The notes beneath the pieces are model-generated. The model was not told the origin of the DNA. It made no database searches and worked only from the letters and a program-made list of their open reading frames with translations. A stretch of DNA of 16,813 nucleotides from Zychaea mexicana (lineage: Eukaryota > Mucoromycota > Mucoromycetes > Mucorales > Lichtheimiaceae), in contig NW_026516938.1 of NCBI RefSeq assembly GCF_025766255.1, forward strand, positions 1 through 16,813. The letters run 5' to 3'. Positions 7,632 to 16,141 of the stretch are shown in pieces. The position numbers and the translations under genes are program-made. Each line of letters begins with the position of its first letter. Position 1 is the stretch's first letter.

Positions 7632-8595
7632 ATGTTTAAATCAAATGAAATACTATTTCGAACACTTTACGGCAATGAACAAGCTATAATCTATTTACAA
7701 AAGCAAGGACTTATAAAACCTTTTATTTGTAAAAAATGCGAGAAACCATTATCCATTGGAAAATATTATCAAAGATATTGATTTTATTGTTATCCAGATA
7801 ATATTAGAAAAGGTGTATTGCCGAAACATAATTTGAGAAAACAAATCTACGACCAATACAAATAGTAGAACTATTACGTCAATGGATGATTGGTGTGTAT
7901 CTTTTATAATATAACATATATAATATTAATTTGTTTTTTATATAGATCCTTCTCCTATAAAAGTGTCTCTACAAATGGGAATCGATGATGAAACAGTTAC
8001 ACGATTATATTCAAAAATACGCCTTACGATAAAAACATGGATCCTTAACAATCAAGAGTTATGGAAAAATGTAATTGGTGGACAAGATGAAATTGTTGAA
8101 ATCGACGAATGCTGTTTTCGCAAAACAAAAATTACTACTGCAAAGCATAAACGATACAGAAAACATATGTAGATATTAGGCGGTTATTAAAGAAATTCAA
8201 ATCTGTTCTTTTTGGTGCCTGTTCAAAATCGAAAAATGTCAACATTATTATCAATAATCAAGGATCAAGTTTATCAAGGAAAAACTATAATCACTGATGG
8301 TTTACGATCTTATACAAGCTTAAAACAAGATGGGATATATTCATAAAGCAGTTGATCATTCGAAATATTTTTGTGCATCCAAATGATTCAACAATACATA
8401 CTAACAGTATGGAAGGTTTTTTGGATGCATTTAAATAAAAACATATGCCCAATATAAAAAAAGATTCTGAGCTATATACATTGTATTTTTTAGATTATGC
8501 TTTTAGAAAAAAGATATCATCATGATTTGTTTGAAATGTTTAAAACAGTTATTATGTATTATAATGAAAATCAAACGAAAATCCAAGATCAATAA
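7632..8595 (+). pseudogene. ISXO2/IS1595-like (Merlin-type) transposase, decayed, with one intron
   Basis: From ATG 7632 the reading gives a zinc-ribbon-like start (FICKKCEKPL ... FYCYPDNI). It crosses an intron at 7894-7945 (GTGTGT donor, TATATAG acceptor) and continues DPSPIKVSLQMGIDDETVTR. The nuclease motifs follow: VEIDECCFRKTK with Asp at 8104-8106, IITDGLRSY with Asp at 8295-8297, and a final IHTNSMEGFLDAFK with Glu at 8412-8414, as in the ISXO2-like family; the end is TAA 8593-8595. Breaks include TGA at 7779, a frameshift near 7840, TAG at 8170, TAA near 8188 and frameshifts near 8340 and 8375; TGA 7779 and TAG 8170 look like former Trp codons. It is clearly inactive. The nearby GC-rich inverted repeat at 8806-8829 is its likely right end. 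Confidence 0.75.
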
Positions 8596-8829
8596 AAATA
8601 CTCTTTATTCTATCAAATATTATATCCATATTTTTTAACTTATTGGTATTATTTTCACTTGATAATTTTTTTTCATACATTAATATATTGTATAATAATT
8701 GTAAACAATATTCATCTCTTTGAAAATTTTTATTAATGTTATTGCTATCATTATCTTCTTTATCATCATCTGAATTGCTATCATCTGAATTATCATCATC
8801 TGAATTATGGTGCCCGCCACCTAGAAACG
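8552..8829 (-). CDS. Asp/Ser/Asn-rich acidic ORF that opens inside the inverted repeat
   Basis: The minus-strand frame is open from the 24-bp repeat (which reads as FLGGGHHNSD) to a stop at 8552-8554. The first third is an acidic Ser/Asp/Asn repeat made of ATCATCTGAATT-type units on the plus strand. The rest is a more ordinary helical stretch (FQRDEYCLQLLYNILMYEKK ... MDIIFDRIKSIFIDLGF). There is no ATG before Met in NILMYEKK, so it is probably an exon or a fragment. Its 3' end overlaps the transposase tail by 44 bp in convergent orientation. Family not recognised. Confidence 0.35.
8806..8829 (-). repeat. Right copy of the 24-bp terminal-inverted-repeat-like sequence
   Basis: Exact reverse complement of 811-834. 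It lies 211 bp beyond the stop of the decayed ISXO2-like transposase and 66 bp before the end of the next gene. It is probably the right terminus of the Merlin-type element; whether 811-834 is the other end of the same element is discussed under findings. Confidence 0.7.
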
Positions 8830-8894
8830 ACAAGTGGACATTTCAAAATTTTTAATTTCCGCCTGTATAAACTTCTATTTTTAGCTAGCGATAT

Positions 8895-10443
8895 TTATTC
8901 TTCGTCTGTGAGATCATCAATGTCGAAAATTCGCCAGTGGGATTTATATTTTTTTATGGCTTTTTCTGCTTTTCGTCCAGTGAGTCCTTTCTCATATGCG
9001 TCAATATAACGCCATGCTTTTCGCTCAAAGCGACGTATCATAGCTAAAGGAATGCTATCTAAATATTGTGTAATGTTTTGGGAGAGGGATCTGAAGCTAT
9101 AATCACATTCTTCCCTGGCAATTCTCTTTACAGCACCCCAGTATCTTTCAATAAAGTTGCATTCGCAATGAAACTTTGGGTACAGATCGAATACATGGCC
9201 AGCATTTTCAACAGTTTCTGCAAGAGCTGTCACCTGTCTCCGAAAATCAGGATGGGACCCAAGAAGATGACGAGCGCAACAGCGGTTATCAGATGTACCA
9301 GGGCTGTTCTTACATATCAACAATAGACCAGGAATCCATGTGCCACACTCTTGCAAGATCTAAACCATTTTATAAATGATAGATACAGGACAAGATCTTG
9401 GTGCACAGAAAACATATATATCGGCATTAGCTTCAAGCTAAAAAAATATGATCACTTACTCTTTTGATGCCTTTGAACTTCAGTTGTCCATTATCATCTT
9501 TGAAATACATGTTTTGCGGCTTTGGTACCCTCCCATACCCGGAGAGCTCGGTATAAAACCATCCGGACTTAAAATGGTTGCTAGGATCGGCATCCATGTC
9601 TGTGGGATGCAGACTCATTCTATTAACGCATAACGCATCTGGTGCAAACGCGTTATGATTGCTACTCTGGTCGAAGCAGAAAACAGCTACTTACGATCGT
9701 TAAAAACTCAAAATCAAGTAATATATAATATTCTCCCTTCACGTGCACATACCAATGCAATCGTCTCCATGTAGTGCATTGAAGATCGGGATGGCTCGCT
9801 CGCGTAATTGCTTCACCATATTCATGCTAGTCCAGTAGCCGTCCCTATTCGTGCCAGGATAGAAGATTGCTCTGGATTCCTTGAATTGGAGATCACCAAA
9901 TCTTTCATCATCTGGATCAATCTTCAACGATCCATGGCAGGAGCACATAAAATCAGAAATCATTATTGATTGACCTTGACTTTTAGGTGTCAAAACGGTT
10001 TCTTCCTCAGTGAACCATGCAGATTTGACACCGTCGTTCGAGTAGAAAATGCATTCGTCGTGTGTAACTAGCACATAACGGGTATCGCCATTACGTACAG
10101 TATCCGGAACACACTCGATTTCCATACTCTCGCCGGTGTATGTGACCATATTTTTGGCGTATGTCAGCATTCTCTTGGTCCATTCCTTTCTATATTTCAC
10201 CACATCATCTCTTTCGTGACCATCGTAAAAAACCTATAAAAGAATCTGAGCTCAGCCTACAATATCTGCTCGATCTGTACATCCACTCAACTTATAAATC
10301 CGTTCAACCGATATATCCATTCAATGCATATAGATAGTCAAATGGTAAAAAGCATTCATACGTACATTCTTCATATTTCTTCGGAATTTGTATCCCCACA
10401 AGTGCAAAGCTCTCGCAACTGTTCGTTCACCAATCGACACCGA
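8895..10443 (-). pseudogene. IS630/Tc1-like transposase gene, 3' part (four exons, three introns)
   Basis: Downstream portion of a gene cut by the element at 10446-16141. Exons run 10443-10366, 10233-9753, 9686-9460 and 9359-8895; introns are 10234-10365 (GTACGT...TATAG), 9687-9752 (GTATGT...AGTAG) and 9360-9459 (GTAAGT...TTTAG), all joining in phase. It encodes a helix-turn-helix-like piece (SIGERTVARALHLWGYKF), then FYDGHERDDVV. The nuclease motifs are VTHDECIFYSNDG (Asp at 10059-10057), FCFDQSSNHNAF (Asp at 9672-9670) and PKFHCECNFIERYWG (Glu at 9149-9147), a D-D-E set of the IS630/Tc1/mariner type. The C-terminal part is basic and ends IDDLTDEE. This half is intact. I recognise the signature as a widespread fungal transposase family but have no firm family name. 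Confidence 0.75.
10234..10365 (-). other. Spliceosomal intron in the interrupted transposase gene
   Basis: Begins GTACGT and ends TTTATAG on the minus strand, separating codons AAT and GTT without shifting frame. At 132 nt it is the longest intron seen in the window. Confidence 0.65.
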
Positions 10444-10445
10444 TA

Positions 10446-11000
10446 CAGGATTTTGCATTCGATACCAATGCCGGCCTTCTATTTCTTCGTACTTTGAAGG
10501 ATATTTTTGGTATGCAGGAGGAGCATTTTTTGGTATATGGGTGGCAGATTTTTCGTATGGGGGTGGGTGGTTTTTGGTTTGTGGGACAAGCTTTTAGTTT
10601 GTGGGACAACAGCTTTCGTAAACGGGCGAAAAGTTTTTCGGAATCGGTTCCGTTTACGGGCTGGCTATTTTTCGTATCTGGGCAACAGCTTGTTCGTATC
10701 TGGGTTACCCGAACTTCGCAAGTGGGATAATTTTTTTTTCGTAGTGGGCAAGAAGATGTTCGTTACTGAGCAACTATATTTTCGTTCTCGGTGTACGAAT
10801 GTTCGTTTATGGAAGTGCCTATTTTTCGCATGGGCAAGCAGTAGTTCGCTATGGTGCTAACTAATTATTCGCACTGAAGAAAATCAAAGTTCGTACAGGA
10901 GAAATAGCATTGTTCGCATTTCGGCATCTCGCATTCGTAACTGGAAAGCAAGTATTTCGCAACTGAGTTAAGTGATGATAAGTCCACGCCGTTTGACGCC
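10446..11000 (+). repeat. Left 555-bp terminal inverted repeat
   Basis: Matches the reverse complement of 15587-16141 from the TA-flanked end to GTTTGACGCC, where similarity stops abruptly. Differences seen include an extra C near 10485, a two-base change near 10732, one indel near 10790 and single changes near 10888, 10918 and 10984. The first 40 bp are unique; the rest is the 22-bp repeat array. Long open frames crossing it are a by-product of the repeat and are not genes. Confidence 0.9.
10486..10977 (+). repeat. Array of about 22 degenerate 22-bp repeats with a TTCG(T/C)A core
   Basis: Core TTCG (or close variants TTGG and TTAG) starts at 10486, 10507, 10530, 10552, 10574, 10594, 10615, 10637, 10671, 10693, 10715, 10738, 10759, 10781, 10802, 10825, 10845, 10868, 10890, 10913, 10934 and 10956. 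From 10671 on, the 13 steps are 20-23 bp, average about 21.9; one weak unit (TTCCG near 10648) fills the 34-bp gap. A typical unit is TTCGTATCTGGGCAACAGCT. Spacing is held while the bases between cores diverge, as for binding sites on one face of the DNA. Confidence 0.85.
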
Positions 11001-11011
11001 CACGACGAGTG

Positions 11012-11019
11012 TATTTAAA
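11012..11019 (+). promoter_or_regulatory. TATA-like box of the plus-strand gene
   Basis: TATTTAAA lies just inside the left inverted repeat, about 100 bp before the ATG at 11122, and is followed by a CT-rich leader (about 11092-11115), a common fungal core-promoter arrangement. Placed by sequence and position only. Confidence 0.45.
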
Positions 11020-11121
11020 GACGGGATATCATTGTGGGACATGTTTCTCAAACAAGTCGCATTAAAATGGTAGTACGAGGATATTACGAATCTTCCTCTC
11101 TTTTCCTCTTTCTTCTCAAAA

Positions 11122-12819
11122 ATGCTATCTAACAAACGTACTCTGTCCCGCTCCTCTTCAACTTCTTCTATGGATGTTGACATTCATCAGCAAAAGCGTG
11201 CTCGAACTATCAACCGCACAGGCTCGGAAATAGCAGCTGCTAGTAGTCTTTTGGGTATGTCTGCTGGTGGCCCAGTTGCAGCTCTTACGCGTTCTGCAAG
11301 CCAATTGTCTTTGCAAGACAATCTAGGTGAAGGAGGTATGTAATACTTATACTTGCAATGTACAGTAAAAGCACTTCGTATCCTTACACTACTTCTATAT
11401 GACGTTATTTCAAAAGGCGAACAATCTGACGAAGCGAGCACTATATCTGGTGCGCGCGTAGAGGCCAATCAGGAGGAAACTCGAAACGCATCGCATGTTG
11501 AGGGTAATAAGGCAAACAGGAAGAGTAAATATCCTAGCTCTTAACATATAGTTTATTGATCTACACAGAGCGCCCCAGAGATCACCGACTAGATTGGGAG
11601 GGTGATTTTGATATGAGTGCCAGTGGTGAGGAGGGCCCTTCAACCACCCGACCTGAGCCTGAAGAGTCCGCTGATGCTAGTGGCAGTAGCAGCAGCTCTC
11701 GTAGAATTTCCCAGCAGCAAGCAACAATGTTAATAAGAAAAGGGGCCATACAACCCTCCCACAAAAGCCCAGATTGAGCAAGCTTTGGGAGACATGCTTG
11801 CAGGAAAATCAATGAAGCAAGCTGCTGCTGACAACAACATCAAGTTGAGCACCTTAAGTGGCCGCTCAAATGCCCTCGATAACTTGGTGAAAAAGAAGAG
11901 AGGTCCTAAGGCGAAGGTTCATTTTACCGAAGAAATGAATAGGCATATTTGCAAATATGCGGATGTGAACAGCATTGCATCACATGAACAGGTGTATGAA
12001 AACTTCCAGGAGACCTTTGGCGAGCAAGTTCCTCGGCATGTGATGAAGGAGCATTTGCAGAAAAATTTCCGTATCACCTTGAGACGCCATCAAACGTGGC
12101 CAAAGCAGCAAGAGGATGCAAATCATCTTCGATCTGAGATCGTACACTCTCTTGCTGTAGCAGGCGTCGATCCGCTTAAGTGTGTTTTTGTTGGTGAGGC
12201 AGCCTACGATGTCGACACAAATCGCAAGTATGGCGATGAAGTCAAAGCAAGAAGCAGAGCTGCCAAAAAGCAGGGTGCTAATCTGCAGATCAAGCAGCGA
12301 GTAAAATCGGAACTGCCGATAGCAACACGGCTATCTTACCTGGTTGCCATGACGCGCAAACAAGTTGTCTACGAAGACTACCAGAAGCTTAGAAAGACGG
12401 AAGACGACGACGTAAAGAAGTTTGTTCGCACGTTGCTAGCTAAAATGGCGAGCACAGAACTTCAAGGATGGGACATCGTCTTTGATAATGCTTCACGCGA
12501 GACCAGAAAGATGATATCTCAGGTTGTCGAAGCAGGTGGCTCCAGGGCTATCTTCTTGCCACGATGCTCTGATATGAACGAATCACTTAATCCTGTTGAG
12601 TGGTTTTTTTCAACAGTAGAGCTACGGTGTAAGCGGCACAAGACCAATGTGGATGACCCCAATGACTACATCTTCCGCCGATTGGAGCGTGCCATTAGGG
12701 ATACGCAAGCAATCGATCTCAACCCATCATCCGCGGTAAGAGCTTGGTTTGCGACTGCAGCATTTGCAGCCTTTAAAAGCCGTCATTACATTCCTTTTCT
12801 CCATTCATTCTGTCTATAA
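11122..12819 (+). CDS. DDE-like protein with altered catalytic site (second transposase-like gene of the 5.7-kb element)
   Basis: Exon 1 (11122-11335) encodes a Ser-rich N terminus with a basic patch (QQKRAR). Introns at 11336-11416 (GTATGT...CAAAAG) and 11525-11568 (GTAAAT...CACAG) join in phase to a Ser/Glu/Pro-rich region. This frame stops at TGA 11775; the next frame is open from 11737, so one frame shift (or an unseen splice) lies at 11737-11777. The long frame then gives a helix-turn-helix-like start, a basic KKKRGPKAK and a DDE_3-like nuclease region. From Met at 11785, CVFVGEAAYD has Gly137 where the family has the first Asp, IVFDNASRET keeps Asp234 without the usual His, and ESLNPVEWFF keeps Glu272 but with 37 instead of 34 residues between. 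It is probably unable to cleave DNA alone. It could be a DNA-binding accessory or repressor, or simply a decaying paralogue. The final frame is open for 344 codons to TAA. Confidence 0.7.
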
Positions 12820-13195
12820 TCCCTCTTCTGCCTCCATTATTTGTCTCCGTTCTTTATATACTGTATCCATCTCTTCGTCGTTGTCTTTCTTGGTCTTTAT
12901 GCTCAAATTTTTTTCTTCACTATGCTCTATGCTTTCATTTTTCCTCTGACTTGTTCACTATGCCTTCTTCTATTATTTATGTATCTCTTTGCCCGCTTCC
13001 CTTTATACTTTCTTTTTCTTCAAGCCCGTAACCTTTTATGCTAGTACTTCCCCATGCATTGAATATATGTCTCTATGAATATATACTTTATAAAAGAAAA
13101 AACGATTGATTGATTTTGGAAGTGTAGTGAAAAGTAATCAAAAAATCTACAAACAGAGATATAAAAAAGGGAAAAGGGGTAGTATCGTTTTGAAT
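12820..13195. other. Intergenic region between the two convergent genes
   Basis: Strongly pyrimidine-biased on the plus strand (many TTCTTC, CTCTT and TTTT runs) from 12820 to about 13050, then AT-rich with GATTGATTGATT at about 13105-13116. It carries the 3' untranslated regions of both genes. No further gene is supported; open frames here are composition artefacts. Confidence 0.6.
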
Positions 13196-14855
13196 TTAGA
13201 GGTTGTCCTCACGAGCAAGGCAGCGGTCAAAGTATTCGATCGAGTGGTCAATATAGCCAACGTAATCGCGTGGTGTAACTTTACTAATTGCCATCGCCAA
13301 TCGATCATCTATATCCTTCATCTGGTCTGTGTTGGTATACTCAGACTGGCTGTCCCCTGTATTCTGATGCTGTAGCTGGTGCTGGATGTTAACGCGTCTG
13401 AAGCCGAACTTGACCTTTGAGAAAAATTCCTCGATTGGATTTAGAAAAGGAGAATAACGTGGTAACAGGACAAGGCGATATCCACGGTCAGCCACCTTGT
13501 TGCGGATATATTCTGCCGTATGGATTGCTGCATTGTCACATATAATATTCCAACCCTTGCCTTGAAGGTTTCTTTTATCGAGCTCGTCCATTACCATGGT
13601 CAGAAAAGCATAAAAGTCCTGGGTTTTTGTTCCGCCTCCTTTTCCTCCTTTGTTGATCTTCGTACATATCTTGACAGCGCCAGTGTAGCTAATGGCTGCA
13701 AGCATAGAGCGCGATCGGGCATACATCTGTGGAACGATAACATGTGCTACTTCCCCTGCAGGTGCCCATGCATAGTTTCGTCGCATATTTGCCATGAAAG
13801 ATGCCTCATCAACAAAAACACTGTTGAGCCTATAGTCGACGATGCCGGTTTGGATATTATCATGAACAAATGCGGCACGCCTATCCTTTGTTTCCTCATT
13901 TGTGCGGCGTTCTGGATAGATGTGCGCTCGTTTGATTGTTATACGGAGCTTGTGTACGAGATGACGGTAAATTGTTGAGACAGCTAATAGCAGCCCAAAT
14001 TCCTTGAAATATAATTCCTGTAGCTGCTCTAGGGTTGCTGTGTTGATCGTTTCGACGGTCTTTACAAGGAACTTGCTTCCAGCTTCTGTAATCTTTGATG
14101 GTCGTGTCTTTTTGTGTTTTATAGGCTCGGCGTTACCATCTCGTGTTTGGAATCGATAATCATGATCTCTGATGGTGCTCGCTGCTAGTCCTAACATCTC
14201 GGATGCCTTCTTGTTGGTCGCTCCACACAACTTTAAATAAAGAGCCCGGTCTTTGATATCTGACGAGTGCAACGCATTTTTGCCTCGTGAAATTTTGGGT
14301 GCTTTGGCTTGTTTGCGGCTACCTTTGGCAAACTGTAAAGAACTGATATTATCTTCATCAGTATTCATTGGAGTAAATGTCGTATCGATCGAGCGCAATT
14401 GATGCTCATCATCATCAACTTCATGGCCGTCATCAGAATCGCTACTGCTGTCCTCATCAGTATCACTGCTAACGCCATCATTCTCCTGTATAAGCCGCGT
14501 AGGGTCGCTAGGAAAGCTGACAATTTCGTAACTGCCCAGCTCCTCAGAGCGGACAAAAGTTACTTCTTCCTCCATCTCAATATCCTCGTTTGGAATCGAG
14601 GTCGCGCTACCTGTAGCTAGTTAACGAATTGATTAGAGAGATTTTTAGCTACAGTATGTACGTATGTAAAAAAAAAGAATCAGGTATACCAGGAGTTTCG
14701 GTGCTACTATTCAACTGCATCTGCGTCATAGCTTTTTGAATCAGCCGAAGTGACCGTCTAGTGCTCTCTACTGGCTGTGGTTGTCGGGAGCGTTTTTTTA
14801 TTGCTCTCGGGGTGAAAGGGACGTTGGATTTCTTTTGATGTTGGCGTGTTTTCAT
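13196..14855 (-). CDS. IS630/Tc1-like DD34E transposase, apparently intact
   Basis: ATG at 14855, exon 1 to 14690, intron 14611-14689 (GTATAC donor, GTTAACTAG branch region, CTACAG acceptor), exon 2 from 14610 to TAA at 13198-13196; the join is in phase and gives 526 residues. The N terminus is basic (KKRSRQPQPVESTRRSLR), followed by an Asp/Ser-rich acidic stretch (about 100-124). Two helix-turn-helix-like regions lie at about 173-207 (ASEMLGLAASTIRDHDYRF) and 225-279. The nuclease has all residues: SVFVDEASF (Asp323), NIICDNAAIH (Asp414) and SPFLNPIEEF (Glu449), with 34 residues between the last two. A loop rich in Gly/Lys follows the first Asp. No stop or frameshift is seen. This is the likely mobilising enzyme of the 5.7-kb element and presumably binds the TTCG repeats of its arms. 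Confidence 0.85.
14611..14689 (-). other. Intron of the DD34E transposase gene
   Basis: 79 nt, GTATAC donor and GCTACAG acceptor, with a TTAAC branch-like site 13 nt before the end. Removing it joins CCT G to GT AGC and extends the protein N-terminally by 67 residues relative to the internal Met at 14575. Confidence 0.7.
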
Positions 14856-15148
14856 GATATAGAATGAAGAAGCGAAAAAAGAGGGTGCTCAATGTTTATT
14901 GAAGTATCTTTGTATTTAAAAAGTGTCGTTGTAACACATACCATCTCAATGTAAAAGTAAAAACATGTAACTGTAAACAAATAAGCTCTTCGTAAGTTCT
15001 TTAGAACAATTAACTTTACTCTATAATGATGTGGTATATACAAGCATTCTCATAGTTGACATCTTTTGCAACATATGCAGGTTTCTTCTTTATTTTTTCG
15101 TAGTAGCATTAACCATTATGGGAGACTTTATGGTGTTATGCTCATCAA
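14856..15148. other. Upstream region of the DD34E gene, no gene seen
   Basis: AT-rich sequence between the transposase start and the small basic ORF remnant. It should hold the minus-strand promoter. I see no clear TATA box, repeat or open frame worth naming. Confidence 0.4.
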
Positions 15149-15461
15149 CTATGGCAAAGATATAATTGGATTGACACAAACGTCTCTTTTCATATTTATA
15201 GTTGTACCTGGTTTACTAAGGTGCTTTTTGCTAGTTGTCACTAAGCTTAGACGCTTCATTTTCGCGGTTAGGATGCTGATTTCATACTCATCAGGGACCC
15301 ATTTTTGCTGCAAGAGCTTGACATCATCCGTAAACGAACGTAGACCAAAGCGATTCTTTAAGCTCTTTCGGCGAGGGCTCCTGTACTTTTTTTGACGCGC
15401 TTTTCCTGGAAGCTGAAGTTTTTTTGACTTTGTCGGTCTTGTTTCGGTTTATTCTTCCCAT
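15149..15461 (-). pseudogene. Small basic protein remnant inside the 5.7-kb element
   Basis: ATG at 15461-15459 starts MGRINRNKTDKVKK. A seven-T run at 15419-15425 (A-run on this strand) then separates it from a frame that reads on as LQLPGKARQKKYRSPRRKSL, FTDDVKLLQQKWVPDEYEI and MKRLSLVTTSKKHLS to TAG at 15151-15149. If the A-run is one base off (slippage or an error), one protein of about 100 residues results, strongly basic at the N terminus and more ordinary later. A GGTACAACT donor-like site after HLSKP may mark an exon end. Same strand as the transposase and just inside the right arm. I do not recognise it. From 15462 to 15586 I see nothing. Confidence 0.35.
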
Positions 15462-15586
15462 AGGATGTGCAAACGGTGAAAAAAAGCCCGTTCAATATTT
15501 TTAAAAAGCTTTAAGTACCAGAAAAGGGTACCGACAGATACTTGTAATACATAGGCACTCGGATGAACACCAACACATCCGATTCT

Positions 15587-16141
15587 GGCGTCAAACGGCG
15601 TGAACTTATCATCACTTAACTCAGTTGCGAAATACTTGCTTTCCAGTTACGAATGCGAGATGCCGATTGCGAACAATGCTATTTCTCCTGTACGAAATTT
15701 GATTTTCTTCAGTGCGAATAATTAGTTAGCACCATAGCGAACTACTGCTTGCCCCATGCGAAAAATAGGCACTTCCATAAACGAACATTCGTACACCCGA
15801 GAACGAAAATATAGTTGCTCAGTAACGAACATCTTCTTGCCCACTACGAAAAAAAAATATTCCCACTTGCGAAGTTCGGGTAACCCAGATACGAACAAGC
15901 TGTTGCCCAGATACGAAAAATAGCCAGCCCGTAAACGGAACCGATTCCGAAAAACTTTTCGCCCGTTTACGAAAGCTGTTGTCCCACAAACTAAAAGCTT
16001 GTCCCACAAACCAAAAACCACCCACCCCCATACGAAAAATCTGCCACCCATATACCAAAAAATGCTCCTCCTGCATACCAAAAATATCCTTCAAAGTACG
16101 AAAAATAGAAGGCCGGCATTGGTATCGAATGCAAAATCCTG
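15587..16141 (-). repeat. Right 555-bp terminal inverted repeat
   Basis: Inverted copy of 10446-11000, with the same repeat array at about 15610-16101 in opposite orientation. It ends at 16141 next to TA (16142-16143). The reading frame of the interrupted gene runs on into it for a few dozen codons, as expected for a simple insertion. Confidence 0.9.

Larger units (their letters stand above)
10446..16141. mobile_element. 5,696-bp TA-inserting DDE transposon with 555-bp inverted repeats and convergent transposase genes
   Basis: Flanked by TA at 10444-10445 and 16142-16143. Both ends start CAGGATTTTGCATTCGATAC. The arms 10446-11000 and 15587-16141 are inverted copies with only about ten differences by eye. 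Inside are a DDE-like gene (11122-12819, plus), a DD34E transposase gene (13196-14855, minus) and a small basic ORF remnant (15149-15461, minus). TA target duplication and DD34E catalytic spacing place it in the IS630/Tc1/mariner superfamily; long composite arms and two transposase-like genes are not usual there. It sits inside a coding exon of the gene now split into 8895-10443 and 16142-16763. Near-identical arms and an intact gene suggest recent activity. Confidence 0.85.

Noticed and set aside
9066..9379. Two plus-strand frames opposite the last exon of the split transposase gene
   Set aside because: Shadows of the exon that carries the ERYWG motif; no independent support.
10507..10860. 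117-codon plus-strand frame, nearly repeated as a minus-strand frame at 15722-16081
   Set aside because: Both are the 22-bp repeat array of the inverted arms read in frame; Trp/Phe/Gly-rich composition follows from TTCG/TGGG units and the frame is shared only because the arms are copies.
10486..10977. Regular direct repeats suggesting a CRISPR array
   Set aside because: Units are degenerate, have no constant repeat with unique spacers, occur as inverted copies at transposon ends and lie in a eukaryotic genome.
11185..11468. Minus-strand frames opposite the first exons of the second DDE-like gene
   Set aside because: Antisense to exons with good splice sites and in-phase joins on the plus strand.
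12749..13044. Two short hydrophobic plus-strand frames after the second DDE-like gene
   Set aside because: Fall in a pyrimidine-rich 3' region; Phe/Leu/Ser composition only.
13520..13978. 152-codon plus-strand frame
   Set aside because: Antisense to the intact DD34E transposase, with no motif of its own.
15066..15395. 109-codon plus-strand frame
   Set aside because: Opposite the small basic ORF remnant, which has the more protein-like composition; no motif seen.
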